This document shows positions 13,195 through 24,415 of a DNA stretch of 64,000 bases, one piece after another; within the stretch, counting starts at the first letter, position 1; every line of letters starts with the position of its first letter. A program made the translations under genes and the position numbers. A model generated the notes under the pieces. It had not been told where the DNA came from. It saw only the letters and a list, made by a program, of their open reading frames with translations, and did not search any database. The stretch covers positions 10,982,058 through 11,046,057 of the forward strand of contig NC_068345.1 in the NCBI RefSeq assembly GCF_014633365.1, in the 5' to 3' direction. This DNA comes from Diospyros lotus. Its lineage: Eukaryota; Streptophyta; Magnoliopsida; Ericales; Ebenaceae.

Positions 13195-15873
13195 TTATTT
13201 TGCATGAGGCCGAACACGAACTTCTAAGGCAGCTTTTGAAGCTGGGGATATTGAATGGTATGTTGTGTTCTGCCATTTAGAAGCTTTCTCTAGCTTGAAT
13301 TTGGTCACAATGTTGTGAAGGAAAACCAGCATCGCCAGCCTCGCATACTCCCTTCCGGGACACATTCGAGGTCCTCCTCCGAAAGGTGTGAATGTGTACG
13401 ACGGAGGCCCGCTTCCTTCGAATCTCGAAGGATCGAACTCTTCTGGATTCGGGAAATATTCTGGATTCTTGTGCGTTGAATGCATTGACCAGAGTGCCTA
13501 AAACAAAATTAAGATACTTTAAACCCATTATTTTAAAATTTCAATATATATATACACACACACATAGTTTAGTATTGTTATTATAAATGTGGACCTTACT
13601 ATTTGGATAGAATCGGTCTAGATAAAATTGTCTTTTTTTTTGTCATTTCAATTATTGATGTTAGGATAAGAATGTCATTTAACATTTTATTTACCAACAA
13701 TACCCTCTATATTCCCAAGTCAAAATTTCATTCTCTCTATTTCTTGTTAAATTTAAATTTTAGTCTCTCACCTAAGTTAATAAATTTTTAAAATCTCAAG
13801 AGTCATAATGGCTTTAAATACAAATTATTCTACTTTGCTTGAATTAATTGACGCACGAGATCATTAAAGACATCAAATAACAAAAATATCAGTAATGAAA
13901 CCCGTCCAGTAATTCAAACAACCCCCAATTTCTTATGGGACTGCATCTGCTACATGATGCAGCAGCGGGCTGCATCTAACATGCAACCCGCTGCTACAAC
14001 AGTCCGCCCGATGTTGCATCTAAGCAGCGGATTGCATCTAACATGCAGTCCGCTGCGCATCTTAGATGCAGCATCGAGCTGCATCTAACATGCAGTCCGC
14101 CCACATTGGGCAGACTTCAACACAGATGATTGTCATTATTTATTTTTATAACTAATTTTTTTTTGCTTTGTCATTATTCATTTTCATAATTAATTTTTTT
14201 TGCTTTGAAAATGTGCAACTTTAATATGTTGGGCAGTAGTTTTAGGCGGGAGTTTTAGACGAATGAAGAGTTAGAATTTTTATAAGGTTAAAATTGTCTT
14301 TCTATTTTGTTTAATATAATTAAAATATTATAAAATAATATAAAACAAGCATTAAATATTTTTCTATCCGGATAGATTCTATCCAAATAAATTTATCGTA
14401 CAAATGTATAGTCAATTCAATGTCACTGTCAAATACGAAATAGGTGCCTTAGTTTTGGGAGGCATATGATTAAGTGATTAATACTGATTATATTATATGA
14501 CAAATAATTACCTTCCATCCCTTGGGAATGGTATAACCAGCGAAGGTAAAGTCGTTGGTGACCTCTCTAAAGGTTTCCTGAGTAGACGATGACAGCCTTA
14601 ATGATTCGCGCGCCACGTTCCATGAGAATCTCATCTTCTCTATATCTTCCCACGTCAGTGGCTCTTCCGACGCTTTGCTTTTCGCAATCTTTATTTGCTC
14701 TGTAATTAATTAATCCCCCCCCCCCCCCCCCCACCACACACACACACACACAAATATTAGTGATATTGTAAACATGGACATTTTTATTTTGAGTGTTGGC
14801 CATATTAACATACAAGAAAACACAAAACTACCCAAATCCACCGCTCCCTCATCATATTAGTTTCCTTTTCTATATATTGCAAATAAAATTTTAAAAAAAA
14901 TAAAGTTTTCACCTTTGTAGACGGCATCATAGACATGGGGAAGCTCAGCAAGAAAGTACAAGAGCATGGCCACAGCCGCACCGGGGGAATCGTAACTAGC
15001 GAGCAGCATCCCGGCCATGCTATTCGTCACCACCGTCTCGATTACCCTCTCGTCGATTCCTAATTTATCCGACGCCAGGAGCATCAGGGACAGCAAATCT
15101 TGCCCGCCAGAATCCTCCTTCCCCGACGAGAGCTCTACGCGTCTCTCCCTAACGATGTCCAGAAGCTCCTTCCGCATTTTCTTCCCCCCTCTGATGGCGC
15201 CGTTGTAAGCCGTCCCAGGAAAATCCACTGGCACGGCGAGCATGCCGGAGGCGACGAGGTTGAAAGGCTCCACTAGGGTTTTTATCCGTTTCGGATCGTC
15301 GATGTTCATTAACAACCGGCATCCCAATTCTAAAGTGTATTTCTTCAGGAGGGGAACAACTTTGAGGTCTTTGTTGGGAACCCACTCGTCGTCTATATGT
15401 TCACGGGCCGTGGAGTCCATTATCGGGATGTATTGCCGGAGAGCTTCCGGCTTGAGAATGTCCTGCAAGAAGGTGCGCTGCAGAATGGTCACATCTTTAA
15501 TGACGTCGCCGACGGAGGAAGGGAAGAGGATCGCCTTTATCATGGAGCGAGGCAACCACGAGGTAAACAGCTTGTTCTCGTTGGAGAAGAAGAACTTTTT
15601 GGCTGCCGGGCCGCAGAAGACGGCCATGTTTTCGCCGAACAAGGAGGTCTGGAAGACCTCCGACGAGGGGAACTTGGCGAGCTTCTTCTTTATGAATTTC
15701 TCGGGGCCGGAAATGGCGAAGTCAGCGTGGTCGCCGACTAGTGGCCACCCAGTTGAACCAGGTGGAAGCTTATAATTGGATCTTCCATTGTTGTTGCTCT
15801 TCCGAAGCAGAAAGATGAAGAAGAATGAAGCGAAGAGGACGCCGAGGTAGAGAGAAATGGTGAAGAAATCCAT
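13195..15873 (-). CDS. Cytochrome P450, CYP716-like (putative triterpenoid oxidase), 3 exons
   Basis: Exons 15873-14913, 14699-14512 and 13497-13195 (961, 188 and 303 nt) join at GT-AG sites in phase to 483 residues, the usual P450 length. An N-terminal membrane anchor (about residues 3-23) and the hinge [14 protein letters not shown] indicate an ER-anchored microsomal enzyme. Landmarks are the I-helix ASYDS (292-296), ExxR E352-R355, FDPSRF (404-409) and the heme loop [11 protein letters not shown] with ligand Cys429. Phrases such as [29 protein letters not shown] and [13 protein letters not shown] are typical of CYP716, whose known members oxidise beta-amyrin-type triterpenes at C-28. Substrate is inferred only from family. 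The I-helix differs from the usual (A/G)Gx(D/E)T: Ser replaces both Gly and Thr. Every exon is open, so it is probably functional. Confidence 0.9.
13601..14388. mobile_element. MITE-like element in P450 intron 2
   Basis: Perfect 14-bp terminal inverted repeats, ATTTGGATAGAATC at 13601-13614 and its complement at 14375-14388, bracket 788 bp that fill most of the 1014-bp second intron. The interior is AT-rich with duplicated TTTTTTTTGCTTTG stretches and a cluster of hairpins. No transposase is present. The flanks share AAATGT, but I cannot fix the target duplication. Confidence 0.6.
13962..14100. repeat. Three hairpin-forming units in P450 intron 2
   Basis: The core TGCATCTAACATGCA or a close variant occurs three times (about 13971, 14032 and 14080). 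In the first two units complementary arms flank it: GCAGCGGG with CCCGCTGC (13962-13994), and GCAGCGGATTGCAT with ATGCAGTCCGCTGC (14024-14056). The third unit keeps only part of the stem. Confidence 0.75.
14715..14753. repeat. C18 homopolymer plus CA microsatellite at the P450 intron 1 acceptor
   Basis: Eighteen consecutive C (14715-14732) run into an alternating CA tract. Read in gene orientation this is a TG repeat and G18 directly before ATTAATTAATTACAG, the end of intron 1, so a G block sits where a polypyrimidine tract is usual. Confidence 0.85.
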
Positions 15874-15930
15874 TAATTTTAGTTGAGAGTTGCTGTGAGT
15901 GTTTTCAAGAGGCTCAGCGATCGAATGGAC

Positions 15931-15938
15931 ATATATAA
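15931..15938 (-). promoter_or_regulatory. Candidate TATA box of the P450 gene
   Basis: TTATATAT reads on the minus strand 58-65 bases before the ATG. That leaves room for a start site about 30 bases downstream and a short leader. It is the best TATA-like match close to the start, but the region is AT-rich. Confidence 0.5.
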
Positions 15939-16510
15939 AGATAGAGAGTGCTTGCTTGCAGCAGCTATCGTCAGCAATTAAACTATATATATATATATAT
16001 ATATAAATAAATTATGACTCTCCTTTCACGTATTAGTATCGTATAAGAATTATCTTGTATGCCACGTAATAATTAATAAAAAAAAATCTCATTAGATAAA
16101 TTAATAATAATAATTATCTGATATATTACTAACATAATTAATATAAATATTTTATCAAATATTATGGTACTTAAATGAAATAATTAAATCTAATATACTA
16201 TTTTTATTATTATAGATAAGGAATTTGATCATTTCTTTACCCAACACAAAAAAACAATTACAGTCATATTTTATATCCATCATTTAAGTTTAGATTAAGG
16301 GAAAGAAACTAGATTCTAGTGTTTTCATTTTTGACTGGCAATTCGATTTGCGGCTTATCTTTTTATGAATCTAAGTACGCATTTAATTATTAAATTATGT
16401 AAATTACATAAGTTTTATGATTTCCAGTGTGTTTTCCGTTTAAAGTGATTAATTTCTATATTTGTGTAAAATAATTTGTATGTAAAAGAATGAAAGAAAG
16501 ACTCAATGTC
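15939..16510. other. P450 upstream region, partly duplicated at 22403-22891
   Basis: Non-coding. It contains an AT dinucleotide run near 15985-16004. From 16121 to about 16510 it can be aligned, with substitutions and small gaps, to 22403-22891. Shared landmarks are AAATATTTTATCA, GTCATATTTTATATCCATCATT and AATTTGTATGTAAAAGAA. Confidence 0.7.
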
Positions 16511-16540
16511 AACTTAATATGAAAGTGGCCCATTCTATTT

Positions 16541-16690
16541 ACCCGGTAAAAAGAATAAACAAATCGACTTAATATGTCTTGTGATGAACAACACATCAAA
16601 CATTAAAGGGAAACTAACAAACAAACATACATATTGGATTCAACTTTTATTTTATTTAATATATAGTAGCATAAAACTGTAATTTTATTT
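16541..16690. repeat. Third partial copy of the P450 downstream flank
   Basis: This stretch matches 12497-12670 and 22316-22400: AAAAAGAATAAACAAATC, TATGTCTTGTGATGAACAAC, then CAACTTTTATTTTATTTAAT as in the first copy. It lies just beyond the P450 upstream region. That suggests an older tandem array of the locus, although a dispersed repeat is possible. Confidence 0.65.
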
Positions 16691-16948
16691 CAATTTTTAA
16701 CAGTGATTACTCTCCTATTAATAAAAACCATTAACTATTGATGTAGTTTGCAGAGTTAGCCTAGTTGGCTGCCACCTCAATTTAATATATATATATATAT
16801 ATATATTTGAATTAAAAAACATAAATTAAAATTTTATAACTATAAGATAAAATATAAATATTATATATATTAATTAATTATGTATAATAGTGAGAGACAA
16901 TTGAATTAAATTGATATACAAAAGATGATCAACCTCACTAAGAAAAAT

Positions 16949-17420
16949 CACTACAAAAAAAAATAGTTTTTTTTGCGACAATTTTAAAAATTGTCACAAA
17001 ACATGATATTTTTAGTGGTTTAAAAACCCTGCAAATTACTTTTTTTGTAACGATTTTTTAACATTTTGCAGTGATTTTAAAAAATAGTTGAAAATTTTAA
17101 TAATTTTAAATTTTAAAATTAAATTTTACGACGATTATCAATAAATTGTCATTAAATTTAGAAAATAATTTAATAATTAAAAAATAAAATAAAATTAACA
17201 TTTATGACAATTTTTGAAAAATTATTATAAAATTTTAAAAATAATAATAATTAAAATATTAAATTAAATTAACATTTGCAACGATTTAGAAGAATCGTCG
17301 TAAAATTTATTAATTTAATAAATTTTGAGGTAATTTTTAAAAAATTGTCACAAAATTTAAAAAATAATTTAATAACTAAAAACTCATTTTAATAATTTAA
17401 TAATTTTTGAAGAATTTTTA
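16949..17420. mobile_element. CACTA-like relic with degenerate subterminal repeats
   Basis: The segment starts CACTACAAAAAAAAAT, the typical CACTA/En-Spm terminus. Inside, a motif of the kind ACGATTnnnnAATCGTCGTAAAATTT with an AATAATTTAATAATTAAAA tail recurs about every 70-77 bp (near 17127, 17204, 17278 and 17340). Such units resemble subterminal repeats of this superfamily. No matching right end or 3-bp target duplication was found. Confidence 0.4.
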
Positions 17421-17853
17421 CAAAAATATTTGTAAATAAAAAGAAAGACTCATTTTTAAACAAAAATAGTGTTTTAGCCACGAAGAAACAAGATATTCTT
17501 AAAATAAAAGGAATTAAACAAGAAACTTGTACATCAAAATAAAGAGAGAAAATTTTGCATAACAAAATATTTTAACTAAAAATAATTAAAATGCCCTTGA
17601 TATCTTGGACTCAGAAAATAAAAATAAAAAAAATCTTGAAATATTCAAATAGCAATAAATCTCATAAATTTAAATAAAACTTAGTAACCTATTTTGTTAA
17701 TTTTTTTTTTCTTTTCATATGCAATACAAGTCATACAACCCCCCCGCGATAAAAAAGTACATATAATGAGGTTGACTGTACTGCCTAATTAATATATGAA
17801 TTAACCATTTCCCCATACCAATTCACTAAAGAGGTTGACCATACCACATAATT
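17421..17853. other. Intergenic AT-rich DNA, no gene seen
   Basis: No coding potential is visible. The last 70 bases (TTAATATATGAATTAACCATTT, CCATACCAATTCACTAAA) resemble DNA at 11595-11640 just after LTR copy A, another sign of local duplication. Confidence 0.5.
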
Positions 17854-20422
17854 TGTAACGGCCCGCCTCCAGGAGCCCCTGCTAGCATAGAGGATCCGTA
17901 AGAGGGTCATTATTTGAGTGATATAGAACAATAACACAAACTAAAAACTCAAACACTATCCTTATTAAAACATATATTTTAAATCACATAGCATCTCATA
18001 GTTGTTCTTACATAAACATTCATACCGTGAGCCCACCTGGCTTACATAATATATATCCCTCTCAAAATTATAAAACGTTACTCTAACACAAGCACAATGA
18101 CACCTAGGACCTAGTCTCGAGAGGACTCTACACTTACTATCATGACCCAACGATCTGAACCCAACTCTGTCAAACGCACATGCGATCTCAAGATACTCTT
18201 ACCTGGAATGATGGAAAACAAATGGTGAGTTGCAAGACTCAACAAGTTCATGAAAAAAAGATTGTAGGTTAAAGACAAAACTATTCCCATAACATCCCAT
18301 GCAAGTCATATCAATGCAACACCATACCATGCCATGTCCAATACCTGCCTTAACTCTAAATGTATAGCCATAAAGTAAACTGCACATAAACGGTCCTTGG
18401 GGCCCACATCAAACACACATTGGTGCCTAAGTCTAGCATACAAACCTATTAGCAGCTAATACCATATCCCTTACATGTCCCTTCCTGTCATTCACAACAT
18501 AATCTGTTCTCATGAGCCTCACCCCAAGGTCTTATTGTTGTCGTGGGTCTCACCCCAAGGTCTTTCTGTGTGCCACTTCCACGGCATACGATTCGTGGTG
18601 AGCGCCACCCATCACCCATACTCATCCATTAAAATCGCATATTCTCACCATGCAATGCAACAAATAGGAAATGCAATGACTTTCGTAGCATAAACGTGAT
18701 GACAAGGCCCCCATAAACCAAGCATCAGGCCATGCTACGTGCCACATAGGAATGTACGCATGCGATATGCTCTAAATGCACCGACTCACATAGAAAACCC
18801 AAATTGGCTCTTAGACCAACCGAGTCATGCAAATGCTCATACATCCCATCACACACAAAGCATGTCCCACCAGTTAATGCAACACAGTCCCTATGCAGCA
18901 CACACATCATGATATGCACAAACCAAGGCGGGAATCTAGCAGTACCAGTTCTTCTGGCCCGTCTAACGCTTATCGTAACAGCCGATGACTAGCGCCCATA
19001 CATCCAGCCATCAACTGCCATGACCCACGATTAACAGTTAGTTGCTTTGAACCCCATACCCTTAGACACCCATAGACGACATTAAACTTAGTCACTTAAA
19101 CTTATCATTTCACACACTTAATCCATGACAACATAGACTCCATTATGACATTCACATTCTCATCTCTTCTTATACATAGGAAACCATCTCCACATTCATA
19201 ATAAATTATTAACATAACCCATAATCTTAATCACATCCATTTTCTAAGAATTTAGCCCCAACGGGTTCGGCATCATTTCCAAGGGAAGCGGAGCGATACA
19301 AGGCTCCGTGACAGTCGAAATGAATGACACCAAGACATCACTGTTTCGCTCATTCCATTAACAATAAACTCATTAATAAAATATAAGTCATAGAGTGATT
19401 ACCACGCGGATTATTATTATTAATGCGTGTAACTGAGTCACGGTGAGGGAGGGAATAAAATATGAAAAATAATAGAGACTCTGCAGGAAATGAAGAACAT
19501 AAGGGAAAGGTTAGGAGTTTGCCTTTATTTGGCCAATTCTTGCCCTTTTCGCACTCCCGCTATGAAGTAAAACTTTTTGTTACGATTAATAGAATCATGG
19601 TTTAAATTAATTAAATATGACCGCGTAATTCGCATAATATAACCGTGAAAAACCTATAACTCAAGTATATATAGCATTTCTAACAATTTTATCCACTTAC
19701 CGAGCTATTTTAAACGCAGAATAATACTCAAAATCTCTTATTTTTCTCCAATTTCTTCCTCTTCGTCGAGCTGCCCGTGCTTCCTTTTCTTCCTCTATTT
19801 TTCTCCTTGCTTCCAACACCAAAATGGCCTCAAAATTGCCAAATTTGGCTTAAAAACGAAGCAAAATCGAAGCTGCTTGCTAGCCAAGGCGCATGGGTGG
19901 CCTACAGCATGCCACGTGGCGCGTCCCTTGCCAGCTGTGCGAGCACCCCTTTCTCCCTCGAAACGTCATCGTTTCGAGGTCCCTTTGCTGATAAAAATCA
20001 GCATTTTCTATCCCAACGCGCAAGGCCCCAGCTTGATCCCGCGTCCCTCGCGCGCGACAGCCCGCGCCACACGTGACCTTCAACCATAATGGGCACACGG
20101 TTTCTTTTAACGTGATCCGCGACCCTTTCTCGAAAATTGCAGCAGCAATCTAAAACTTTCAGAAATTGACACTCTTGCCCCACTTCACAGTTACCCCTTA
20201 TTTCACTTTCACCCCATAATTTTTAGAAATTCATTTAATTTATTTTACTATTTCATTGTTTTTCATAAATGTCCCTAAATAAAATAACTAGTTATCCTAA
20301 TTGTCTATTTCCTCAAAACAATATAAACTATTATTTTTTCTTAAATTTTTAAATATTTCATAATGACTTCAAATATCCTAATTAATAATTACTAATTATC
20401 TTCAAAATCTTGAGATGTTACA
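17854..20422 (-). mobile_element. LTR family C, copy B: intact solo LTR, 5-bp TSD TAATT
   Basis: The ends are TGTAACGGCCC and GATGTTACA, with perfect TAATT duplications at 17849-17853 and 20423-20427. It is 2569 bp with no pol between the ends, so a solo LTR. It matches copy A (6359-11590) closely, and the shared sequence continues into host DNA, so the copies arose by segmental duplication rather than by separate insertions. Minus orientation follows from the TGTAACATCTC start on that strand. Confidence 0.9.
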
Positions 20423-20673
20423 TAATTAATATATGAACTAGACACTTAACCATACCAATTGACTAAAAGAAAGATATTTTCAAAATGATAAGAGACTACC
20501 TGTGTGGCCAGATGAGTACTCAAGAGTCAAAACATACAGCTAAGCAACTCCAAAGAAGGGGACATGCACTGAGGCCAACTCATGCCAAAACTCCGAAGTG
20601 CACTATCATAACAAATACCAGGTTATTGTTTAGTTGAAGAAAATAAGGTTTCTTTATCAGAAATTTTTTTATA

Positions 20674-20704
<31 letters not shown>

Positions 20705-22406
20705 CTAGAAAATGAGTTTAAATAAGAACATTTTCTAAATAAAAAACCAAGAAAAAATCAATTTTAAGTCTTTCAAACTTATATTAACCATTAGAAGATT
20801 TCTTTAAAATATTTTTCACTATTTTCTTCTCATAAATTAAGGTCATTGATCGATATGAAGTGAATGTACTGTCACCCTTATTCCACATCCCCTTATTATT
20901 AACACTCACTTGTACCTATTGAACATTAATTATATTTAGTTTTTTATCTCCATGATCGTCTGGTAATAGATATTCATCAAATACTTATATATATTTATTT
21001 AATTTAAATTTAAAATATATTATTCAATTTTATCCCAAATTTTCAATCAAAAATTAAAAAATCTCTAAAAGTTAGGGGTTAGAAAGCTCGAAACTCAGCT
21101 TAGTTAGGACTGGTTTAATTAAACTTAAATCCAATAAAATTCTTAACAAGACAAGCTTAAACTTTATGATCTCAAGTTGGCAGCTCTAGTGACATTTAGG
21201 GGTGTGCATTCGGTTATAACCGAATCGAACCGCCCGATTTAGCTAACCGAACCGAACCGATCTTAAGCAAATAACCAAACCGAACTACTATACTAACCGA
21301 AGTAACCAAAACCGAACTAACCGATTTTAAATTTAAACTAATCGAACCAAAAATCGAACCGAAAATCTACCCAAAAACTAACTACCATATGGCCGAACAT
21401 ATAGGAGAAATGCATGGAGTTGGACACAAAATAAGATTAAATGAACATGATAAGAGAAACAAAAACAAGAAAAAACGGTAGCTCAAGACAAGATTGTACC
21501 GATGGCCGACGAAGAAGCACAAATCTGGAGATGAAACTAACCTCAAGCAGCGAGGAAGAAGAATAGCAGTTAGCTGTTCGATCTAGAGATGAACGCCAAG
21601 CAGCAGATCTGGAGTGAGCGTTAGGAACATAGGGTTTCGAGGTGAGGCGGCCTCTCAGTTGGGAGTCCGAATTCAGATGCAAAGGTCAGCGTCGGCAACT
21701 CGAAGGGAGACAAAGGGCCGAAGACAAAAGGTCAACCAGTCAGCCCTCCGTCTCCGACTCTTCGACCTCTCTGACCTTTCCTTCTTCGTCTCTCCGACCT
21801 TCGTCTTCGTCTCCGAGGGATAGTGGAGGTGACGGCAACCGTGGATGGTGGTGGGGGGTGACCGACAGAAAAGAAGAAGGAGATTTCTCTCCTGTAAGGG
21901 CGGGGCACGGCTGAAATAAAAGAAGAAGAGTGAACTAACCGAGGGGGTGGTTTTGGGGGGCTGCACTAGGTGGGTTTGCTGGCGGGCGCCGGGGGAGGGT
22001 TTGATTTTTTCGGTTAATTCAAGTGAAATAACCGAACTGATAAAATTAACTGAATTTTTTTGTTAAAATTAATCGAACCGATAAACAATCTTTTAATAAC
22101 CGAACCGAACTGACCAGTTCGGTCGGTTCGATTCGATTAATTCGGTCTAACCAAACTAATGCACACCCCTGATGACATTTGTGACAGCCTCAAAGAATTT
22201 CTACCTGAAACCATTTGGGAGAAGCCTCTAGCTAGGAATTGTAATGTAAAGTCCCAAAGACGATGAAACCCAAAGCAATTAAGTTTTTAAGTGGGTCAGT
22301 TAAAGAAAACCCAGTAAAAAGAATAAACAAATCAACTTAATATGTCTTGTGATGAACAACACATCAAACATTAAACGGAAACAAACAAACAAACATACAT
22401 ACATAT
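20423..22406. other. Duplicated P450 downstream flank (copy B)
   Basis: This is near-identical to 11591-12588 apart from the hAT-like insertion. The match stops at about 22406, where the sequence jumps to one matching the P450 upstream region (16121 onward). No P450 exon is present in between. Confidence 0.85.
21198..22170. mobile_element. hAT-like non-autonomous element with 8-bp TSD and a foreign-looking core
   Basis: Terminal inverted repeats AGGGGTGTGCATT lie at both ends, followed inward by reiterated AACCGAACCGAA-type words. TGACATTT at 21190-21197 recurs at 22173-22180, an 8-bp duplication as hAT elements make, with two extra bases (GA) at the right end. The empty site is visible at 12350-12361. 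The core at 21400-21960 is more GC-rich and resembles genic sequence, but no protein is recognised; open frames there are probably spurious. Confidence 0.75.
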
Positions 22407-22891
22407 ATTACAATATAATTACTAAAAATATTTTATCAGATATTATGGTGTTTATCTGATGAAATTAATTCAATAGATAATCAAAAGATTTAATAATATA
22501 ATTAATTACTTATAATTCTATTTGGTTTAGAAGATGTGAAAGATAAGTCATAAAGAGTCTTGATGAAAGACTATTTTATTATTATAAATAAAAAATTTAG
22601 TTCTCTTTTTACCCAATATAGAAAAATAATTAAAGTCATATTTTATATCCATCATTATGATTGAGGTTAAAGTCATAAGAAATCAGTACGTGTTTAATTA
22701 TTGAATTATGTGAATTACATTAATTTTATGATTTATGAGTATAATGTTTAATTATGTATTATTAATTGTACATATAATATTATACCTTACATGTGATCTG
22801 AGAGCTTACAGTTTTTGAAAGTCGTGTATTTTCTGTTTAAAGTCATTAATTTATGTATTTGCATAAAATAATTTGTATGTAAAAGAAAGAC
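22403..22891. other. Orphan P450 promoter region (copy B) without the gene
   Basis: This aligns with 16121-16510 upstream of the surviving P450. It follows the downstream-flank copy directly, so the gene, introns and proximal promoter (equivalent of about 12589-16120) are absent. The junction lies in ATATAT, shared by both break ends. Confidence 0.75.
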
Positions 22892-23921
22892 TTATGTGGA
22901 TCAATATTGCAAGGATTAATGGGTTTTAAAACATTTTCTAAACCAAAACATACATCAGAGCAGTAGAAAGCGGAAGTGAAAACAATCATTACAAGAATCG
23001 GTATAAATCATCCATAAGCATCAAAAGATAAAATCATGTCATAAGGGGTTTATCGATATACCTCAACGAAGAATGCTGGTGCCCGTTGTCTAATGAGGTG
23101 CTCCTTCTCCTTGCTATCCAAATGAACTCCCACAAGTAAACTGCAATATCAGGTGACCACCTCGCCTTCTCACGTGTGGAGGACCTAATCAGTCTAAGCT
23201 TGAGACGTCTTCGGAACCCTCCAACGAAGTCATGCTAGGACCTTTTCGAAAGAAGTGACCCAAACTCTACCGTGGAATTCCCTCTTGGTTGCACCTTCTC
23301 TAAGGAGGAACCTTTATAGCAATTAACATAGAAAAGAGAAGAAATCCTTGTGACATATGAGGGGAGAAAACTCTTTTGGAAAAATATGGGAGATCCTTGT
23401 GGTAAAGAAGAAATCCTAGCAGCAAAGGCTAAGTAGGAGAAGGAGCAAAAATCCATGCGGCAAAGGCCAAAAAGAAGAGGTACCCTTGTGGTAAAGGCCA
23501 TGAAGGGAGAAGAAATCCTTGCAATAGAACATGGGAGGAAAAGAGTTTCGGTAAAACAAAAGAAAATCCTTGCGGTAGAGAGAAGTTACTTGAAGTTTTG
23601 TTGTGGTAGAGAGATTCTTTCTAGGGAATAGAATAACATCACCAAGGGTAGATGCACAAGGAGTGACCAAGGTAAAAAAGAATGGAATTTATAGGAGTTC
23701 TTTCCAAAAGACCAATAAACGACGCGAAAATCATCCCGTGGGTAAAAATCGATCTCGCGATAGAATGGGGGGCAATTATTGTACCACTTACAGAAAAATA
23801 GTAAAGAAAAAAAGAGAATTTTTTAAAACAAAAAAAGATCTCTAAAAAGAACCTTACGGTAGAGGTAGCCTTGTGGCAAGGGGGACCTTGGGGCATTGGC
23901 ATTAGTCTTGGGATAGAAGGA

Positions 23922-24415
23922 TCATTGCGGCAAGGGTGTAATCTCAGCACGAATTGGTCTTGAAGTAGCATGTCTTGCAAGTGTGTGCCTTACGGTAGTA
24001 TGGGTGTAGCAACTGGGTAATCCTTCTGGCAAAGAGGTTCACAAGGCCAAAGACTCTAGCGACAGTGTGTCACTAACAGTAATGTGATGATGTTCGCTTT
24101 ATGAATTATCTTAACAAAAGCCTTGCATGGCCAAGATGTTTGTGGCCATATAATCATTGCGGTAGTGTGCCTTGCGTCAAGGGTGTAATCTCGTCACGAA
24201 TTGGTCTTGAAGCAGGGTGTCTTGCGGCAACTTGCCTTGTGGCGGTATGGTTGTAGCATCTAAGTAATCCTTCTAGTAAAGAGGTTCACAAGGCCAAAGA
24301 CTCTCGTGGTAGTGTGTTATTAGCAGTAGTATGATGATGTTCACTTTGGGAATTATCTTGATAAAAGCCTTACATGGCCAAGATGCATGCGACCATATAA
24401 TCCTTGTAGGAGTGT
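23922..24415. repeat. Two tandem copies of a 247-bp unit
   Basis: Landmarks recur 247 bp apart: CAAGGGTGTAATCTC, CACGAATTGGTCTTGAAG, AGGTTCACAAGGCCAAAGAC, ATGATGATGTTC, and GCCTTGCATGG or GCCTTACATGG. The copies differ by scattered substitutions, so the duplication is not recent. Confidence 0.85.

Noticed and set aside
15242..15775. 177-aa and 114-aa frames antisense to the P450
   Set aside because: They are shadows of P450 exon 1 on the opposite strand, whose reading as a P450 is unambiguous.
21614..21966. Overlapping frames in the hAT-like element core
   Set aside because: Three frames on two strands compete, none has a domain, and the element has no transposase.
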